A DNA stretch of 63,672 nucleotides from Candidatus Desulfaltia sp. (GTDB lineage Bacteria; Desulfobacterota; Desulfobacteria; Desulfobacterales; ETH-SRB1): the NCBI GenBank assembly GCA_030656555.1, contig JAUSPN010000054.1:1-63672 (forward strand), read 5' to 3'. Positions 42,836 to 51,871 of the stretch are shown piece by piece. Each line of letters opens with the position of its first letter. Position 1 is the stretch's first letter. Made by a program: the position numbers and the translations under genes. The notes below the pieces were generated by a model, which had not been told where the DNA came from, made no database searches, and saw only the letters and a program-made list of their open reading frames with translations.

Positions 42836-43774
42836 TTATATTTTTTCGCAAGCCCTTAGCTTTGCGCTTCTTGCCATGGGATTGACCGCTATCTCTTCTT
42901 CAGTCGGCCGCAATACTTTCGTGGTCAAAGAGCGAACAATCCTTTTTGGATTACAGACACATTGTGGAAAGTCTGAAGGACAAATGCACTTGCCCTCCAT
43001 AGCTTTTATTCGATGTTTTACAATTCGATCTTCAAGGGAATGGAAAGATATTATACAAAGACGGCCTTTGGGCTTTAAGAAATTTACGGCTTTTTGCATA
43101 AATAAATCGAGCAGTTCAAGCTCTCTATTAACGGCGATTCTAAGGGCCATGAACACTCTGGTGGCAGGATGAATTTTCTGGGTAAATAAAGATTTCTTTG
43201 GGACAGCGTCACATACAATTTGAGCTAACTGGCTGGCTGAACAGATCCTTTTTAGCGTTCTTACCTTTACGATGTTACGAGCTATCTGCTTTGCCCAGCG
43301 CTCCTCGCCGTACTGCTTAAAAAGTTTTTTCAGGCCTTCTTCATCCATCCTGTTTACCAAATCTTCGGCTTTTACCTGCGAGTTAATGTTCATACGCATA
43401 TCCAGAGGCTCGTCCTTTTTGAAACTAAAGCCTCGGCCGCTTAATTCGAGTTGATAAAAGGAAATTCCAAGATCTAAAAGAATACCGTTTACTGCATCAA
43501 TATTTATCTGTGAAAGAATATCCGGAAGATTAACAAAATTTTCGTGAAAAAGACGGACGTTTAATTCATGTGGTCTCAGGGCCTTCTTTGCATTTAATAT
43601 CGCGTCCTTGTCCTGATCTATCCCGATCAATAGCCCACCGGGGATAATTTTTTCTACAATGGCAAGAGCATGACCCGAACCGCCAAGGGTGCAATCAACA
43701 TAGGTTCCCCCGGAAAAACAATTCAGAAAACGGACAGCTTCATTCAGCATGACAGGAATATGTTTGTATGGCAT
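42836..43774 (-). CDS. rsmH: 16S rRNA m4C1402 methyltransferase (312 aa)
   Basis: SAM-dependent RNA methyltransferase. HIPVMLNEAVRFL at the start, VDCTLGGSGHALAI (SAM motif I), LLIGIDQDKDA, GILLDLGISFYQLE, RGFSFKKDEPLDMRM and the C-terminal IISFHSLEDRIVKH. Length is typical. One base before ftsL and four after mraZ. Confidence 0.97.
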   Translation of the reverse strand: MPYKHIPVMLNEAVRFLNCFSGGTYVDCTLGGSGHALAIVEKIIPGGLLIGIDQDKDAILNAKKALRPHELNVRLFHENFVNLPDILSQINIDAVNGILLDLGISFYQLELSGRGFSFKKDEPLDMRMNINSQVKAEDLVNRMDEEGLKKLFKQYGEERWAKQIARNIVKVRTLKRICSASQLAQIVCDAVPKKSLFTQKIHPATRVFMALRIAVNRELELLDLFMQKAVNFLKPKGRLCIISFHSLEDRIVKHRIKAMEGKCICPSDFPQCVCNPKRIVRSLTTKVLRPTEEEIAVNPMARSAKLRACEKI

Positions 43775-43778
43775 TGGA

Positions 43779-44225
43779 TTAAAGCCCTAATTTTGCAATT
43801 TCGTTTCCAACATCCTCCTTTTTCATATCATCTTCCATCTGCATCACTTCCCGCTCATATCTTTCTTTTGACCATATTTCAAAGTGAGCAATTTGACCCA
43901 CAAGCATGATCTCCTTTTCAAGCCCGGCATACTGTCTTAATACCGGTGGAATCAGGATGCGCCCCTGCTTATCACATATACAATCAGATGCGCCCCCAAT
44001 AAAAACCCTCCTGAAACGCCGCATATATTCACTGGTCTCAGCTTGGGACAACACCTTGGACTCAATCTCACCCCACTGATCAAAAGTATATGCAAACAAA
44101 GATCCGTCAAGCCTGGTAACCATTACACCGTCACCACCGCCATCCTTAATGACATCGCGAAACCTCGCCGGAATTATGACGCGTCCTTTTGAATCGATTG
44201 TATTACAGGAGCTGCCTCTGAACAT
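43779..44225 (-). CDS. mraZ: transcriptional regulator MraZ (148 aa)
   Basis: Ring-forming DNA-binding repressor of the dcw operon. Two SpoVT/AbrB-like repeats with the DxxGR signature: DSKGRVIIPARFR (residues about 11-23) and DKQGRILIPPVLR (about 84-96). Basic and acidic C-terminal tail. First gene of the cluster; its probable operator lies at 44239-44258. Confidence 0.97.
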   Translation of the reverse strand: MFRGSSCNTIDSKGRVIIPARFRDVIKDGGGDGVMVTRLDGSLFAYTFDQWGEIESKVLSQAETSEYMRRFRRVFIGGASDCICDKQGRILIPPVLRQYAGLEKEIMLVGQIAHFEIWSKERYEREVMQMEDDMKKEDVGNEIAKLGL

Positions 44226-44238
44226 ATAACCCCCTAAT

Positions 44239-44258
44239 TATCCACTTTTATCCACTTT
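44239..44258 (-). promoter_or_regulatory. MraZ operator, two tandem AAAGTGG-N3 boxes
   Basis: On the coding strand the 10-mer AAAGTGGATA occurs twice head to tail. The spacing of one helical turn and the AAAGTG(T/G)N3 form agree with published MraZ sites. It lies just downstream of the predicted -10, so bound MraZ would block initiation. Confidence 0.75.
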
Positions 44259-44264
44259 CTGTAG

Positions 44265-44293
44265 ATAAAAGTACATTTCAATCAGGGTGTCAA
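44265..44293 (-). promoter_or_regulatory. sigma-70-type promoter of the dcw cluster
   Basis: Perfect -35 TTGACA (44288-44293), 17-base spacer, -10 TTTTAT (44265-44270, 4 of 6 consensus). The start site would fall near 44258, at the MraZ operator. Confidence 0.65.
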
Positions 44294-44532
44294 GAAAAAA
44301 ATGAAAAAAATTTATATTTTTTATAATGATTTATAAAAGTTAAAGGCAACAATTCGTATTGATTTTAGGTGGGAAATTGTGGTGTTGTATCTCTCTTTTC
44401 TTAATTTAATAAATTTTTAGTAAAGCAATAGAGATCAGATTGTTGTATTGATAGCATTTATAGTGTACAGATATAAGGCAGAAGGCAATTAAATTTAAGC
44501 GCCCGCCACCTTTGGTTCTTAACAATTTGCTT

Positions 44533-44560
44533 TTGAGTTTTCAAATTTCTAGTGTATAGT
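44533..44560 (+). promoter_or_regulatory. candidate promoter for the DUF89-like gene
   Basis: -35 TTGAGT (44533-44538), 16-base spacer, -10 TATAGT (44555-44560), 40 bases before the ATG at 44600. The rest of the 374-base gap (44226-44599) is AT-rich with no gene; its left end is the mraZ promoter and operator. Confidence 0.45.
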
Positions 44561-44599
44561 TTTAATTACAAAAAATCCAATATACAAGGATACTGAAAA

Positions 44600-46381
44600 A
44601 TGAAGAATGTTGATGCAAAAAGACCGATGTTGCCCCCAAAAACTCCTGAAACCGATGCATGGTTTACGGCATTTTTTATAGAAAACCATATTGACTATTA
44701 TACCTACCCCTACCATGTTTCCACGCCTGAACAGATAAGATTCATTGTCTTTACAGAAGAAGATGATCGGTATTATCCATGTTCAGATCACATGGTTGAA
44801 GCCATCATTAACAAAAACCAGTCGGAATTTTTACAGAAAAAATATCATGAGATTTTGCAGAAAATACTTAAAGTTATTGACAGTCAAATAGAGGATAAAG
44901 ATGAAAAAGCTTATCTTGAGGCGCTGATTAAAATAAAGTACCAACATGAGACAAGAGATGAAATCATGATACCATCCCGCCTTGAAAAGCGCCTGTTTGG
45001 AATCTTCTTAAACCGCACCCAAATTGAAGACCCTTACGTTTGTGAAAAACAACTGCGGAATAGCCGAGCAAATAAAGCATTAAGTTCAGATACCTTAATT
45101 AATGCCATGAATCATGGAGATATCGACGATCTGAAAAATTCTCCTTCAACCCTTTCGAGCATTAAAAAATTTTTGCATTATCTGGAACTAAAGAGGCTTC
45201 TTTCTCTGTCGGTGGAACATTCTCTGTGGGAGTCCGATAAAGCCGCAGGCTACACGCAAAATGATTACCTTGCTTTTTTTAACCGCCGGTTTTCCGGAAA
45301 CGGCATTGAACCTCTGTTTGACTTTTTGGGCGCTCGGAACAATGAAAAATCTCTATCCAAAAAAATATTGTGGCTGGCGGATGAAGCAGGAGAAATCATG
45401 GTAGATTTAGCCATAATTAATTATCTTGCGAACCTGGGGCATAAAATAATTATTGCTTTCAAAGATGGGCCTCTTTTTACCAAGATCGATTATTATGACG
45501 CTGCTGAAGATGAAATGTTGAGCGGAAAGCTTAAAGGCGCATTATTTATTTCTGAAAAAAACCTTGGCAAAAATGAACTCGCCAATATGTTGAGAAGCGA
45601 TAAAAATATTATAGTTATATCTGATGGAACACGGGAAAATCTCAACTTCCTTCTCGCATCTACAACATTTGCAAGAATTTTTAAAGAGGTTGACGGTGTA
45701 ATATCAAGAGGAAAGGATCAAAGGCGGCGTTTTTTTGACGCTCATTTTCAATTTACTCAAAATATCTATAACATCTCAGCCGGAGATAAGGATTCAGTCC
45801 TGATAAGTTATAAGCCCAAACATCCGTCAGTAATCAAATTTTCTCATGCGGACCTTGAAGAAAAGGCTAAAACAATTATTGATCAAATGAAAGGGTCCAG
45901 GGAAAAGGGGATGACGACAATATTTTATAGCGGAATTATCGGTTCCATACCAGGAAAAATAGAAACAGCAAAAAAAATAATGTCCGCTTCCATCAGTATT
46001 CTCAGAAAACAGTTTGAAATGACCTTTATAATAAATCCCTCGGAATATTATGAACCCGGGATGGATGCGGATGACCTTATGTATATGTGGCAAATCGTCC
46101 AGACAAGCGGCTTTATAGATATATGGCGATTTCAGACATATGAGGATATTGTTCAGACATTTCAGGATATGGGTAAAAAGGTCCCGCCTGAATGGGTGGG
46201 CAAGGATGCCACATTCAGCACAGGATGCACAAAAGAAATGAAAATCGCCCTTAAAGTGCAGCAGAAATATCCGGAAATGCAAATTATCGGACCGCCACAG
46301 GAAAGGTTCATGCGACGCAAAGAGTACGGCATAGGCAAGATGTATGATAAAAGGCTAAGTGAAATCTGCCGGCAAAAATAA
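44600..46381 (+). CDS. large DUF89/ARMT1-like protein (593 aa)
   Basis: The middle third (residues about 250-385) resembles the DUF89 damage-control phosphatase fold: ILWLADEAGEIMVDLAIINYL corresponds to the DNAGE motif, KIIIAFKDGPLF to the following strand, and VDGVISRGKDQ to the xISKGxxN motif. In the two metal-binding motifs Asn is replaced (DEAGE, GKDQ), so phosphatase activity is uncertain. The N-terminal 240 residues are helical, as in DUF89 proteins. The C-terminal 170 residues (GMTTIFYSGIIGSIPGKIETA, YYEPGMDADDLMYMWQIVQ, FSTGCTKEM) are not part of that fold and are unrecognised. Soluble; a promoter is visible upstream. Confidence 0.7.
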   Translation: MKNVDAKRPMLPPKTPETDAWFTAFFIENHIDYYTYPYHVSTPEQIRFIVFTEEDDRYYPCSDHMVEAIINKNQSEFLQKKYHEILQKILKVIDSQIEDKDEKAYLEALIKIKYQHETRDEIMIPSRLEKRLFGIFLNRTQIEDPYVCEKQLRNSRANKALSSDTLINAMNHGDIDDLKNSPSTLSSIKKFLHYLELKRLLSLSVEHSLWESDKAAGYTQNDYLAFFNRRFSGNGIEPLFDFLGARNNEKSLSKKILWLADEAGEIMVDLAIINYLANLGHKIIIAFKDGPLFTKIDYYDAAEDEMLSGKLKGALFISEKNLGKNELANMLRSDKNIIVISDGTRENLNFLLASTTFARIFKEVDGVISRGKDQRRRFFDAHFQFTQNIYNISAGDKDSVLISYKPKHPSVIKFSHADLEEKAKTIIDQMKGSREKGMTTIFYSGIIGSIPGKIETAKKIMSASISILRKQFEMTFIINPSEYYEPGMDADDLMYMWQIVQTSGFIDIWRFQTYEDIVQTFQDMGKKVPPEWVGKDATFSTGCTKEMKIALKVQQKYPEMQIIGPPQERFMRRKEYGIGKMYDKRLSEICRQK

Positions 46382-46413
46382 GGGCAATAATGCTTAAGAA
46401 ATAGGACGACGAA

Positions 46414-47433
46414 TTGGAATTCACGATAATCATCAAAATCAGCATGATATTTTTTCTTCTGCTTATTTCCGGTTTTTTCTCGGGATCGGAAACCGCTCTG
46501 TTTTCCCTCTCGCTAATGCAGCGTGAACGCATAAAAAGAAGTAAACCTGAAAGAGCCGCTCTGATTGACAAACTTCTTATGCATCCAAAACAGCTTATAA
46601 TTACAATCCTTATGGGCAACGATTTTGTAAATATAGCCTCATCCGTTGCAGCAACATATCTTTTTGTATCCATAGTCGGCGAACACGGCAAATGGGTTGC
46701 AATTGCCATTATGACCCCTTTGACTCTGCTGTTTGCCGAGGTAATACCAAAAACATTTTCAGCAGCCCATAATGAACGTGTCGCCCCTTTTGTATCAAAA
46801 CCTCTTGATCTGTTTGGAAAATTAATTTCCCCTCTACGGTTGGTTCTCAATTATGTAGCAAGCTTTATCATAAAACTATCTGGCGCTGGAAAACAAAAAG
46901 CTTCATCTGCCATCATGGAAGATGATTTCCGCGACATGGTTGATCTAAGCCACAAAGAGGGGGAGCTGAAAAAGATGGAAAAGGAGCTTATCCACAATGT
47001 TTTCGAGTTTAGCGATACCCATGTCTTTGAGGTCATGACCCCACTGGAAAAAATGTTCTACCTGACTGAAGATATGGATATGGACACGATTTTAAAACAT
47101 ATTAAGGCTGTCCGTTTTTTCAGAATCCCGGTTCGCAAAGAAAATACTGATAAAATCACTGGAATTCTTTACGTAAAGGATCTGTTAAAGGTTAAAATTA
47201 AAAAGACCGACGGCAAAACAAAACTTTTGCCGAAAATATGCAGAAAACCCTTTTTTATACCTGAAACAAAAATGGTTGATGAGCTTTTTTATACCTTAAA
47301 GCAGAAGCATACACATATTGCCATCTGCCTGAATGAGCAGGGAATGGTTTCAGGGCTTGTCACAATGGAAGATCTTTTAGAAGAGCTGTTTGGTGAAATC
47401 CACGATGAACATTATATGGGTGAAGGCGGATGA
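46414..47433 (+). CDS. DUF21/CBS-domain membrane protein, CNNM/CorC type (339 aa)
   Basis: Four membrane segments of the DUF21 (CNNM) domain in residues 1-185 (FFLLLISGFFSGSETALFSLS with the family's SGSETA motif; MTPLTLLFAEVIPKTFS), then a CBS pair (about 200-330: VFEVMTPLEKMFYL, ITGILYVKDLL, GLVTMEDLLEELFGEIHDEH). Relatives export magnesium or cobalt or affect their efflux. It lacks the C-terminal CorC/HlyC domain. Start TTG at 46414 with AGGA eight bases upstream. Its end overlaps the next gene by four bases. Confidence 0.9.
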   Translation: MEFTIIIKISMIFFLLLISGFFSGSETALFSLSLMQRERIKRSKPERAALIDKLLMHPKQLIITILMGNDFVNIASSVAATYLFVSIVGEHGKWVAIAIMTPLTLLFAEVIPKTFSAAHNERVAPFVSKPLDLFGKLISPLRLVLNYVASFIIKLSGAGKQKASSAIMEDDFRDMVDLSHKEGELKKMEKELIHNVFEFSDTHVFEVMTPLEKMFYLTEDMDMDTILKHIKAVRFFRIPVRKENTDKITGILYVKDLLKVKIKKTDGKTKLLPKICRKPFFIPETKMVDELFYTLKQKHTHIAICLNEQGMVSGLVTMEDLLEELFGEIHDEHYMGEGG

Positions 47434-48671
47434 TCAGCCTCAATATAATTATAATAGTCCTTTGCATCCTTATACAGGCCTTTTTTTCCGGCTCTGAGAT
47501 GATGCTGATAGCTTCAAACAAGCTAAAACTCAGGCAAGAAATTGCAAAAGGGTCAAAAGGGGCCAGGCTTGCCCTAAATATGATTAATGACCAGCAATGG
47601 TTTCTTGCGACTACCAGCACAGGAACAAATATGTTCGTGATAATATCCTCGGTTATCGCTGCTACATACTTTCATCACTTTTTCGGTGTCTATGGCGAGC
47701 CTTTGACAATTATTATCATGTCTCCCGTGCTTTTAATGTTTGGAGAAATAATACCAAGAACACTTTTCCAGCAAAATGCAACGAAAATCGCCCCTAAAAT
47801 CGCCAAGACCCTATGGATAGCATCACATATTATATCGCCTGTTACATATCTGGTTTTTCAGGTCAGCAGGCTGTTTTACGGCAGTTCGGGTCGGGAAGCC
47901 TTTAAAAAACAACATCTTATAACCAGAGAGGATCTGGAGCTGATGTTAAGGGCGTCTAACAAAGAAAGTGATCTTCAGAAAAAGGAAAAAAAACTCATAC
48001 ACAGGGTTTTTCATCTTGCTGAATTGGATGTTGCTGATGTCATGGTTCCTCTGGTTAATGTCACAGCCATACCAGACAATACCACCGTAGAGGCTGCCAT
48101 AAAAATAATCGGCCGGACCGGTTATTCCAAACTCCCGGTATTCAAAGATAGAATCGACAATCTTACAGGCATTATATTCGCCAAGGATCTACTTGACATT
48201 GACACCCCTGATACTCTGAAAAAGATCGGTCAATTTATGCGCCAAGGGGTTTTTGTGCCTGAATTTAAAAGGGCTGGTGATCTTCTGATTTCCTTTCAGA
48301 AAACCCACGACTCCATTGCAATCGTCGTTGACGAATATGGCGGAGCTGTGGGTATTATTACACTTGAAGATATTCTTGAAGAAGTTGTTGGGGAAATCCG
48401 AGATGAATACGACATTGAAAAAGGCCAATTTGTCAGACTCGGCAAAAACCGGTTTCTGGTAAATGCTGCAATGGAAATCAAGCATGCCAACAGAAAAATG
48501 AACATTAATCTGCCCAAAGAGGATTATGAAACAATTGGAGGATTTCTTCTGAAACAGACTGGAAAGATCCCCAAAAAGGGAGAAACAATAATATACAAAA
48601 ATATAAAATATACCGTCATGCAATCAAGCAAAAGAACGATTAAAGAAATTCTTATAGAAACTAATCTTTGA
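47430..48671 (+). CDS. DUF21/CBS/CorC membrane protein (413 aa)
   Basis: A paralogue of the preceding gene with the full architecture: DUF21 membrane domain (1-190, IQAFFSGSEMMLIAS, LMFGEIIPRTLFQ), CBS pair (about 200-325, VADVMVPLVNVTAIP, GYSKLPVFKDRI, EYGGAVGIITLEDILEEVVGEI) and a C-terminal transporter-associated CorC_HlyC domain (about 335-413). Coupled to the upstream copy (ATGA), so the two probably form a heteromer; metal efflux is inferred from the family. Confidence 0.92.
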   Translation: MISLNIIIIVLCILIQAFFSGSEMMLIASNKLKLRQEIAKGSKGARLALNMINDQQWFLATTSTGTNMFVIISSVIAATYFHHFFGVYGEPLTIIIMSPVLLMFGEIIPRTLFQQNATKIAPKIAKTLWIASHIISPVTYLVFQVSRLFYGSSGREAFKKQHLITREDLELMLRASNKESDLQKKEKKLIHRVFHLAELDVADVMVPLVNVTAIPDNTTVEAAIKIIGRTGYSKLPVFKDRIDNLTGIIFAKDLLDIDTPDTLKKIGQFMRQGVFVPEFKRAGDLLISFQKTHDSIAIVVDEYGGAVGIITLEDILEEVVGEIRDEYDIEKGQFVRLGKNRFLVNAAMEIKHANRKMNINLPKEDYETIGGFLLKQTGKIPKKGETIIYKNIKYTVMQSSKRTIKEILIETNL

Positions 48672-48712
48672 TTAACTCGAAGCAATTCTTTGTTTTATCA
48701 ATCTCCTAACAC

Positions 48713-49276
48713 CTAACATTTAACCCGCTCAACATATTGACCTGTTCTGGTGTCTATCCTGACAAGCTCACCATCCTCAACAAATGGAGGCACATGCACA
48801 AGAAAACCTGTCTCAAGCGTAGCCGGTTTCGTGCTCCCTGCGGCAGTATCACCTTTAACCCAGGGATCCGTTTTAATAATCCTTAAATCAACAAAGTTGG
48901 GAAGCGATATGTCGATCGGTTTCCCCTTAAAAAAAAGCACATTGCAAATAGTATTTTCCCTTAAGAATTTCATTGACTCGTCAACATGCTCTTTGGATAA
49001 AAACTCCTGGTCATATGTAGATGTGTTCATGAAACAGTATCCGTTATTATCCGAATAGAGATATTCCATTTCACGTTCTTCAAGATTTGCCTCTTTGATT
49101 TTCTCGCTTGATCTGAATGTTCGATCAAACTGAGCCCCTGTAAGCATGTTTTTTAACTTACACTTATAGAGAGACTGCCCTTTACCTGGTTTTACAAAGG
49201 CAAATCGAACTATTACATATGGATCTCCATCCAACTCAATTTTAAGACCTTTTCTCAGGTCACCGCTTTCAAGCAT
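48713..49276 (-). CDS. efp: elongation factor P (187 aa)
   Basis: Rescues ribosomes stalled at polyproline. KOW-like N-terminal domain with the modifiable lysine K32 in KPGKGQ, two OB domains, and GDTAAGSTKPATLETG..VPPFVEDGE..RIDTRTGQYVERV at the end. Length is typical. The tip residue is Lys rather than Arg, pointing to lysylation or no modification; epmA/epmB are not in the window. Confidence 0.97.
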   Translation of the reverse strand: MLESGDLRKGLKIELDGDPYVIVRFAFVKPGKGQSLYKCKLKNMLTGAQFDRTFRSSEKIKEANLEEREMEYLYSDNNGYCFMNTSTYDQEFLSKEHVDESMKFLRENTICNVLFFKGKPIDISLPNFVDLRIIKTDPWVKGDTAAGSTKPATLETGFLVHVPPFVEDGELVRIDTRTGQYVERVKC

Positions 49277-49328
49277 TTATAACCTACCTCCTTATTGTTT
49301 GATAAATTCACAAAAAGTCGAATTCATA

Positions 49329-50165
49329 TTATTTGATATTCTCCTCGATAATAGTCCCCGGTTGTGGCACTACGTGTGGCGCTATGGTTTCTTTTGCCGG
49401 ATTTTTCAAGGGAATGGATTTTGATGTAGCAGCAACTGACGGCATGCTCGTTTCGATCTTTTTTATCCTTTCCAAGATAGATTCAACTTTATTTGCTAAA
49501 TCCACTGTAATCTGTTTTAGCCTTTGCTCATAAATCTTCTGTTTACTATCAAGAGCATTATCAAGCACTTTTCTGTCGATCTTGGCGGAAGAAAGCAAAG
49601 ATATATCTGCTTGCATTTTATTTAAATCATTTTTTGCCTTATCAAGCTCTTTCCCAATATCTGCCATATTTTTATCAAGGACTTTGATTCCAGATACGGC
49701 AATTTCCAACTCCTTTCGGACAGGGCCTAACTCTTTATCGATATCGGCTATGGCCCCCTTTAGCATTTTATTATCAGTATTTATCGCGGATCTGATATGC
49801 CTTATGGCGGTAGTAGCCTCATTCAATCCCGCTTGTAAAGAAAGGATGGTTTTTTCTGCAGGCTCGATCTTTTTTACAAGCATATCTTCAATCTTTGCCT
49901 GTTTTTCCGACACTAACGATAGCCTTGAGTCCATGCCCTGAGAAACAGCCTCTCCGGTGGAGTGTATCTTGCCTACCTCCTTCTTGATATCAAGATAAGC
50001 GACAAATAGAATAACTGCAATCAGGCAGGGAATCAAAATTGATACAAACGTAATCCTCCAGCTTAATTTTTCAATACGGCGATCCTTGATTTCTTCTTCA
50101 AACCCTGTATCCGGAATTTTATCATCAATGCGTATCCTGAACTTTGTGGGGTCTTTTTCAGCCAT
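49329..50165 (-). CDS. coiled-coil membrane protein (278 aa)
   Basis: Cytoplasmic N-terminus of 30 residues, one membrane helix (about 33-58, ITFVSILIPCLIAVILFVAYLDI), then about 170 residues of predicted coiled coil (heptads with Ile, Leu, Lys; KIEDMLVKKIEPAEKTIL, KELDKAKNDLNKMQ) and a Pro-rich tail. I do not recognise the family. Overlaps the end of kdsB by eight bases, so they are one operon; a link to the envelope is plausible, no more. Confidence 0.75.
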   Translation of the reverse strand: MAEKDPTKFRIRIDDKIPDTGFEEEIKDRRIEKLSWRITFVSILIPCLIAVILFVAYLDIKKEVGKIHSTGEAVSQGMDSRLSLVSEKQAKIEDMLVKKIEPAEKTILSLQAGLNEATTAIRHIRSAINTDNKMLKGAIADIDKELGPVRKELEIAVSGIKVLDKNMADIGKELDKAKNDLNKMQADISLLSSAKIDRKVLDNALDSKQKIYEQRLKQITVDLANKVESILERIKKIETSMPSVAATSKSIPLKNPAKETIAPHVVPQPGTIIEENIK

Positions 50166-50937
50166 CTGTATTTACTCCCGTCATAATTATTTGTTCTACC
50201 TTTGCAATATCCTCCGGCAAATCAACCTCGGGTGAATCATAACCTGTTAGAACCACCTTGATTTTATGGCCGTATTCAAGAGCCCGGAGCTGCTCAAGCT
50301 TTTCTATCATCTCGAGCCTTCCTTTCGGCAGGTTCCGAAATATTTCCAAAAACCGTCCTGTATACGCATAAAAACCCAGATGCTTGTAAGTATCAAAATC
50401 GCCTGCCTTTGCGTCGGATGCAGACAGGTTGGAAGAATCACGGCCGTATGGTATCGCTGATCTGGAAAAATAAAGAGCAAAACCAGCGCTGTCAAATGTA
50501 ACCTTTACATCCTTTGGGTTTGTTATTTCATCTTTATTTATGATTTTAAAGGCAAGGGTACTCATCCCAAGATCTGGATCAACAAAAAACGGCTTTACAA
50601 GCTCATCAATACAGGCCGGGTTAAGAAGAGGCTGATCCCCCTGCACATTTACAACAATATCATCTGAATTAAGACCGATCTTCTCTGCAGCTTCAGCTAC
50701 TCTGTCAGTGCCAGATCGGTTCTTAGCCGAAGTCATAACGGCCTTGCCGCCAAAAGCCAAAACAGCATCATAAATTCGCCAATCATCAGTAGCCACAAAA
50801 ACGTCCGATATTATTTCCGCCTGAATCGCCTTTTCATAAACCAGTCTTATCATCGGCTTCCCGACGATAAGGACAAGAGGCTTTCCGTCAAATCTTGTAG
50901 ATCCGTATCTTGAAGGAATAATCGCCACTATTTTCAT
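50158..50937 (-). CDS. kdsB: CMP-Kdo synthetase (259 aa)
   Basis: 3-deoxy-manno-octulosonate cytidylyltransferase, activating Kdo for lipid A-core assembly. IIPSRYGSTRFDGKPL (CTP loop, residues about 6-21), NVQGDQPLL (metal-binding Asp), HLGFYAYTGRFLE, LEQLRALEYG. It implies an LPS-bearing outer membrane. Confidence 0.96.
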   Translation of the reverse strand: MKIVAIIPSRYGSTRFDGKPLVLIVGKPMIRLVYEKAIQAEIISDVFVATDDWRIYDAVLAFGGKAVMTSAKNRSGTDRVAEAAEKIGLNSDDIVVNVQGDQPLLNPACIDELVKPFFVDPDLGMSTLAFKIINKDEITNPKDVKVTFDSAGFALYFSRSAIPYGRDSSNLSASDAKAGDFDTYKHLGFYAYTGRFLEIFRNLPKGRLEMIEKLEQLRALEYGHKIKVVLTGYDSPEVDLPEDIAKVEQIIMTGVNTDG

Positions 50938-51034
50938 ATTACTTTCTCCATAAAAAACAAGTGCCTTGTCTCTTGCTTTATGTATTAATTATAAGTTACA
51001 AGTGACTAATGAACCTTGAACACTTAACACCTAA

Positions 51035-51784
51035 ATGAATACTAACTCACTTAATCATATACTTAAATCTGTTGCCAAGGGCAAAATGTCTGTCCAAGAT
51101 GCAACTAAAAAACTGACGCATATATCCTTTGAGGATATAGAATACGCACATATAGACCATAACCGATCACTTCGCAAGGGGTTTCCCGAAGTTATATTCG
51201 GCCAGGGTAAGAATACGGATCAGATTATCGGAATTATGGAAAGGATGACTCTTCAGGAAAATATCATTCTTGTTACTCGTGTCGGCAAAAAAAAGGCAGA
51301 AAAGGTAATTGCCCGCTTTGACGATGCCGTATATCACAATGATGCAAAGATGATAATCTGGGGGAAAAATAAAACCCCGAGACAGGGAAAAGGAATGATC
51401 CTGGTAATTTCGGCCGGCACTTCCGACATACCTGTCGCAAAGGAGGCATATCTTACGGCAAAAGCCATTGGAAATGATGTCGAAGCGGTTTTCGATGTCG
51501 GCGTTGCTGGAATTCACAGGTTGTTCGACCATAAAGATTTGATTGAAAAGGCTTCGGTTCTTATTGTTGTAGCAGGGATGGAAGGTGCGCTTCCAAGCGT
51601 AATTGCAGGAATGACCGGCAGCCCGATAATAGCTGTTCCCACCAGCACAGGTTATGGCACAAGTTTTTCAGGCCTGACAGCCCTTTTTGCCATGCTAAAC
51701 TCCTGCAGTTCAAATGTTGCAGTGGTTAACATAGACAATGGATTTGGAGCAGGGTATATGGCAGCTACAATCAATAGATTATAG
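51035..51784 (+). CDS. larB: LarB, pyridinium biscarboxylate synthase (249 aa)
   Basis: Carboxylates nicotinic acid adenine dinucleotide in synthesis of the nickel-pincer (NPN) cofactor of lactate racemase and other LarA enzymes. AIR-carboxylase-like core: VISAGTSDIPVAKEAYLTA (residues about 125-143), FDVGVAGIHRL, VAGMEGALPSVIAGMTGSPIIAVPTS, VNIDNGFGAGYMAA. An N-terminal helical extension of about 60 residues is normal. larC, larE and larA are not nearby. The upstream gap contains word-like repeats (cacttaacacctaa). Confidence 0.94.
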   Translation: MNTNSLNHILKSVAKGKMSVQDATKKLTHISFEDIEYAHIDHNRSLRKGFPEVIFGQGKNTDQIIGIMERMTLQENIILVTRVGKKKAEKVIARFDDAVYHNDAKMIIWGKNKTPRQGKGMILVISAGTSDIPVAKEAYLTAKAIGNDVEAVFDVGVAGIHRLFDHKDLIEKASVLIVVAGMEGALPSVIAGMTGSPIIAVPTSTGYGTSFSGLTALFAMLNSCSSNVAVVNIDNGFGAGYMAATINRL

Positions 51785-51858
51785 AAAATTATTAATTTTG
51801 AATTTTGAATTGAAATCGGATTTTTCCCCTTCATTCATAATTAAAAACTCAAAATTAT
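51785..51858 (+). repeat. AT-rich dispersed repeat after larB
   Basis: Begins at the larB stop and runs toward the HIT gene: attaattttgaattttgaatt, aatcggattttt, ttcattcataatt, aaaaactcaaaattat. The inverse copy lies at 36619-36702. Confidence 0.7.
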
Positions 51859-51871
51859 ATTTAAACCTAAT

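Noticed and set aside
46414-48671. Haemolysin assignment for the two DUF21/CBS proteins
   Set aside because: The name HlyC for this family is historical; the domains are those of CNNM/CorC ion-transport proteins.
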